From Nematostella vectensis (taxonomy: Eukaryota > Cnidaria > Anthozoa > Actiniaria > Edwardsiidae), in NCBI RefSeq assembly GCF_932526225.1, contig NC_064034.1:21915747-21972001 (forward strand): 56,255 bases of DNA. The letters run 5' to 3'. Under the pieces are notes generated by a model. It was not told where the DNA came from. It ran no database searches and was given only the letters and a program-made list of their open reading frames with translations. Below are positions 54,601-56,255 of the stretch, piece after piece (the first letter of the stretch is position 1; each line of letters starts with the position of its first letter). Made by a program: the position numbers and the translations under genes.

Positions 54601-56255
54601 GATATATGAAAATGTTGGAATTTTAGAAGTGTGAGGAGAAGATTGGAGAGGAAGGTCAATATGCTGAAGGCAGCCAATAAGATAACTGGAAAAGTAAGCT
54701 TAGTATGTCAGTACCTTGGTTAAAACTGAATACAAAAATATATTTAACTTCACAGACTGACTTAATTTAACTTAACTAATTTTTTGGCAGGGTGGTATAA
54801 GACCTCCAGGTTCACCAAGAACCCAAGATTATTGTTTTCTTCAGCATGCTGTTGACATTTAAAGAGAAATGGGACCTTGATGACTGTCTACCAGACATGT
54901 GAAAAATGTAGAGGCTTCAAGTAGAGATCACAGCCATTTGTGCTTGGTCGACATCCTCCCGAGTTTCTCTGCACTTATGGCTGGAATATCCATCAGCAGA
55001 CTGCTCCTTGTGTTTAGGCAAATGGGGTTTAAATATCTTTACGGCAAGGAACTACTTCATTAGTCTCCTGCGCAGCCGTCCTTAGTGTCAGTCTCGAGCC
55101 CCTCCCCACGAACGGCTGCTTACTTTCGAACCAAATGCTGTTGCCGGAATCGGCCAATCACAATTTGGTTTCCATATCGTGGATCCGTTCGCGCCAATAT
55201 CTAATGAACCAATCAAAACACGAGTAAGATTTTAAAAATCAGCTCTCAACCTATCTTAAGCCTCAGACGAGGAGAAACGTTTTCTGTCTTGTATGTGTAA
55301 CCAAGTGAATTTTAGGAATAGCTATGTAACTGCTTGTGTTTTTAGTTAGTGTACTCGTGTTTCAAGATCATGTGGCATATACTGTGATGCTGAGATTGAA
55401 CAGGGTTTTGTTGTGATTTATTGTTAGATTTTAGGTACACTTATATCAAGTTGTAAACAGAAAATGTAATAACTCAGCTGCAGAGTGTGTTTGAGGGCAG
55501 AGGTTAGCCTTCGCAGTTCATGTTTCTTTTATGTGTAATAGCTGGCATTTATCTGTCAACAGTTTAGCAATTACTGTTTGCCTATTAAAAGGCATCGTGC
55601 CCTTATTAGGAGAGCCACACACTGTTTATGTCATAGTTATTGTGTTGTAATAAATTAGTTCTGTCCTAGCATTAGTTGCGAGAAGACGTCCTGTGTTCGC
55701 TCTCCCGGCCTCCGACATTAAATCCACCCGGTCGCACATGGATCACCTTGAAGAGAGACCACACAAACCAAACATATGGTACATTGTGCATTGCATGGAA
55801 AAAAGGAGCTGACCACGAGAATACTTTTGTTGGTTGACTGAGCAGCGAAGGATTGAAAAAGATAAATTAATCAGAACTGCAAAGCCATAAAGCAGTGTGG
55901 TATAATCTATGCCGTAGCCTGTATACAGACCTCCGTAATTCCTTTCTTACACGCAGGAAAAGGTAGTTTGTACTACGGAGTCGATAATTGTGTTTCTGGT
56001 CACGTGACGGTAACAGGAATTTACGAACCCGTCGCTGATTGGCTAGCGTGATTCTACCACCCCGTGTGTGAGTTTTCCCGCGATTGCCGCAATTATTTGA
56101 CAGCTAAAGCGAAATGGAAACATTTTTACAAATGCATTCGTGCGTTCTTTGCTCTGTTTCAACCGAGAAATAAAAAATATTAAAATATTGTTCATGGGGC
56201 AGCTGTTTTTAAGGTCATTGAAGAACGGAATTCTCTTGAATTCCAAGTGAAATAC
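54601..56255. other. Mostly noncoding right end
   Basis: Contains a block around 55,065-55,260 (TCTCCTGCGCAGCCGTCC, then CCCCACGAACGGCTGCT) that looks like a dispersed-repeat end. AATAAA with TTAGTTCTGTCCTAGC near 55,650-55,680 suggests a 3' end of some transcript or LTR. No coding feature is supported. Confidence 0.35.

Noticed and set aside
55065-55735. LTR or gene end at the right side
   Set aside because: It has an AATAAA and repeat-like phrases, but no second copy in the window and no coding sequence nearby.

Overview
This is a stretch of an animal nuclear genome, most likely an anthozoan cnidarian (sea anemone or coral). The evidence is indirect: small phase-matched exons with GT/AG introns, a cnidarian-style adhesion GPCR ectodomain, and a mix of DIRS-like and Ty3/gypsy retroelements, poly-G insertions and fold-back repeats. 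The species cannot be fixed from sequence alone.

Positions 1-26,036 (minus strand) hold most of the extracellular part of one adhesion GPCR gene. I rebuilt eleven exons from splice signals and reading phase. In transcription order they give: a signal peptide (25,955-26,036), a concanavalin/LamG-like domain (20,148-20,761), three FN3 domains (5,281 down to 2,775), a calcium-binding EGF (2,465-2,587), a HormR/HRM domain split over two exons (2,276-2,389 and 1,755-1,858), and the start of the GAIN domain (913-1,119 and 1-43). The gene runs off the left edge before the GPS site and the 7TM region. At least one exon between signal peptide and LamG, and possibly one between HormR and GAIN, remain unplaced.

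The LamG-FN3 intron is about 14.9 kb, and about 96% of it (5,440-19,784) is a single 27-bp minisatellite of about 530 copies. It has internal higher-order structure: a 3.2-kb repeat present three times, a 681-bp tandem duplication inside the third copy, and a 1,053-bp repeat at the far end. The period is nine codons and four of the six frames lack stops, so ORFs up to 3,630 codons appear that are almost certainly by-products.

Positions 27.6-31.7 kb are a repeat complex: about eleven diverged ~150-bp units carrying a CRE-type palindrome, flanked by two copies of another repeat that has a short acidic ORF, plus a long inverted repeat. A signal-peptide first exon with a TATA box at 36.4-36.7 kb (minus) marks either a second gene or an alternative start for the receptor gene.

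Positions 38.3-50.3 kb are a graveyard of retroelements: a DIRS-like gag/RT remnant (+), a Ty3/gypsy element on the minus strand with two 141-bp LTRs, a truncated plus-strand gypsy, and a second minus-strand gypsy with unmatched ends. All have frameshifts or deletions. A further RT-like pseudogene lies at 51.4-52.4 kb. The remainder is AT-rich noncoding DNA with small tandem repeats and palindromes.
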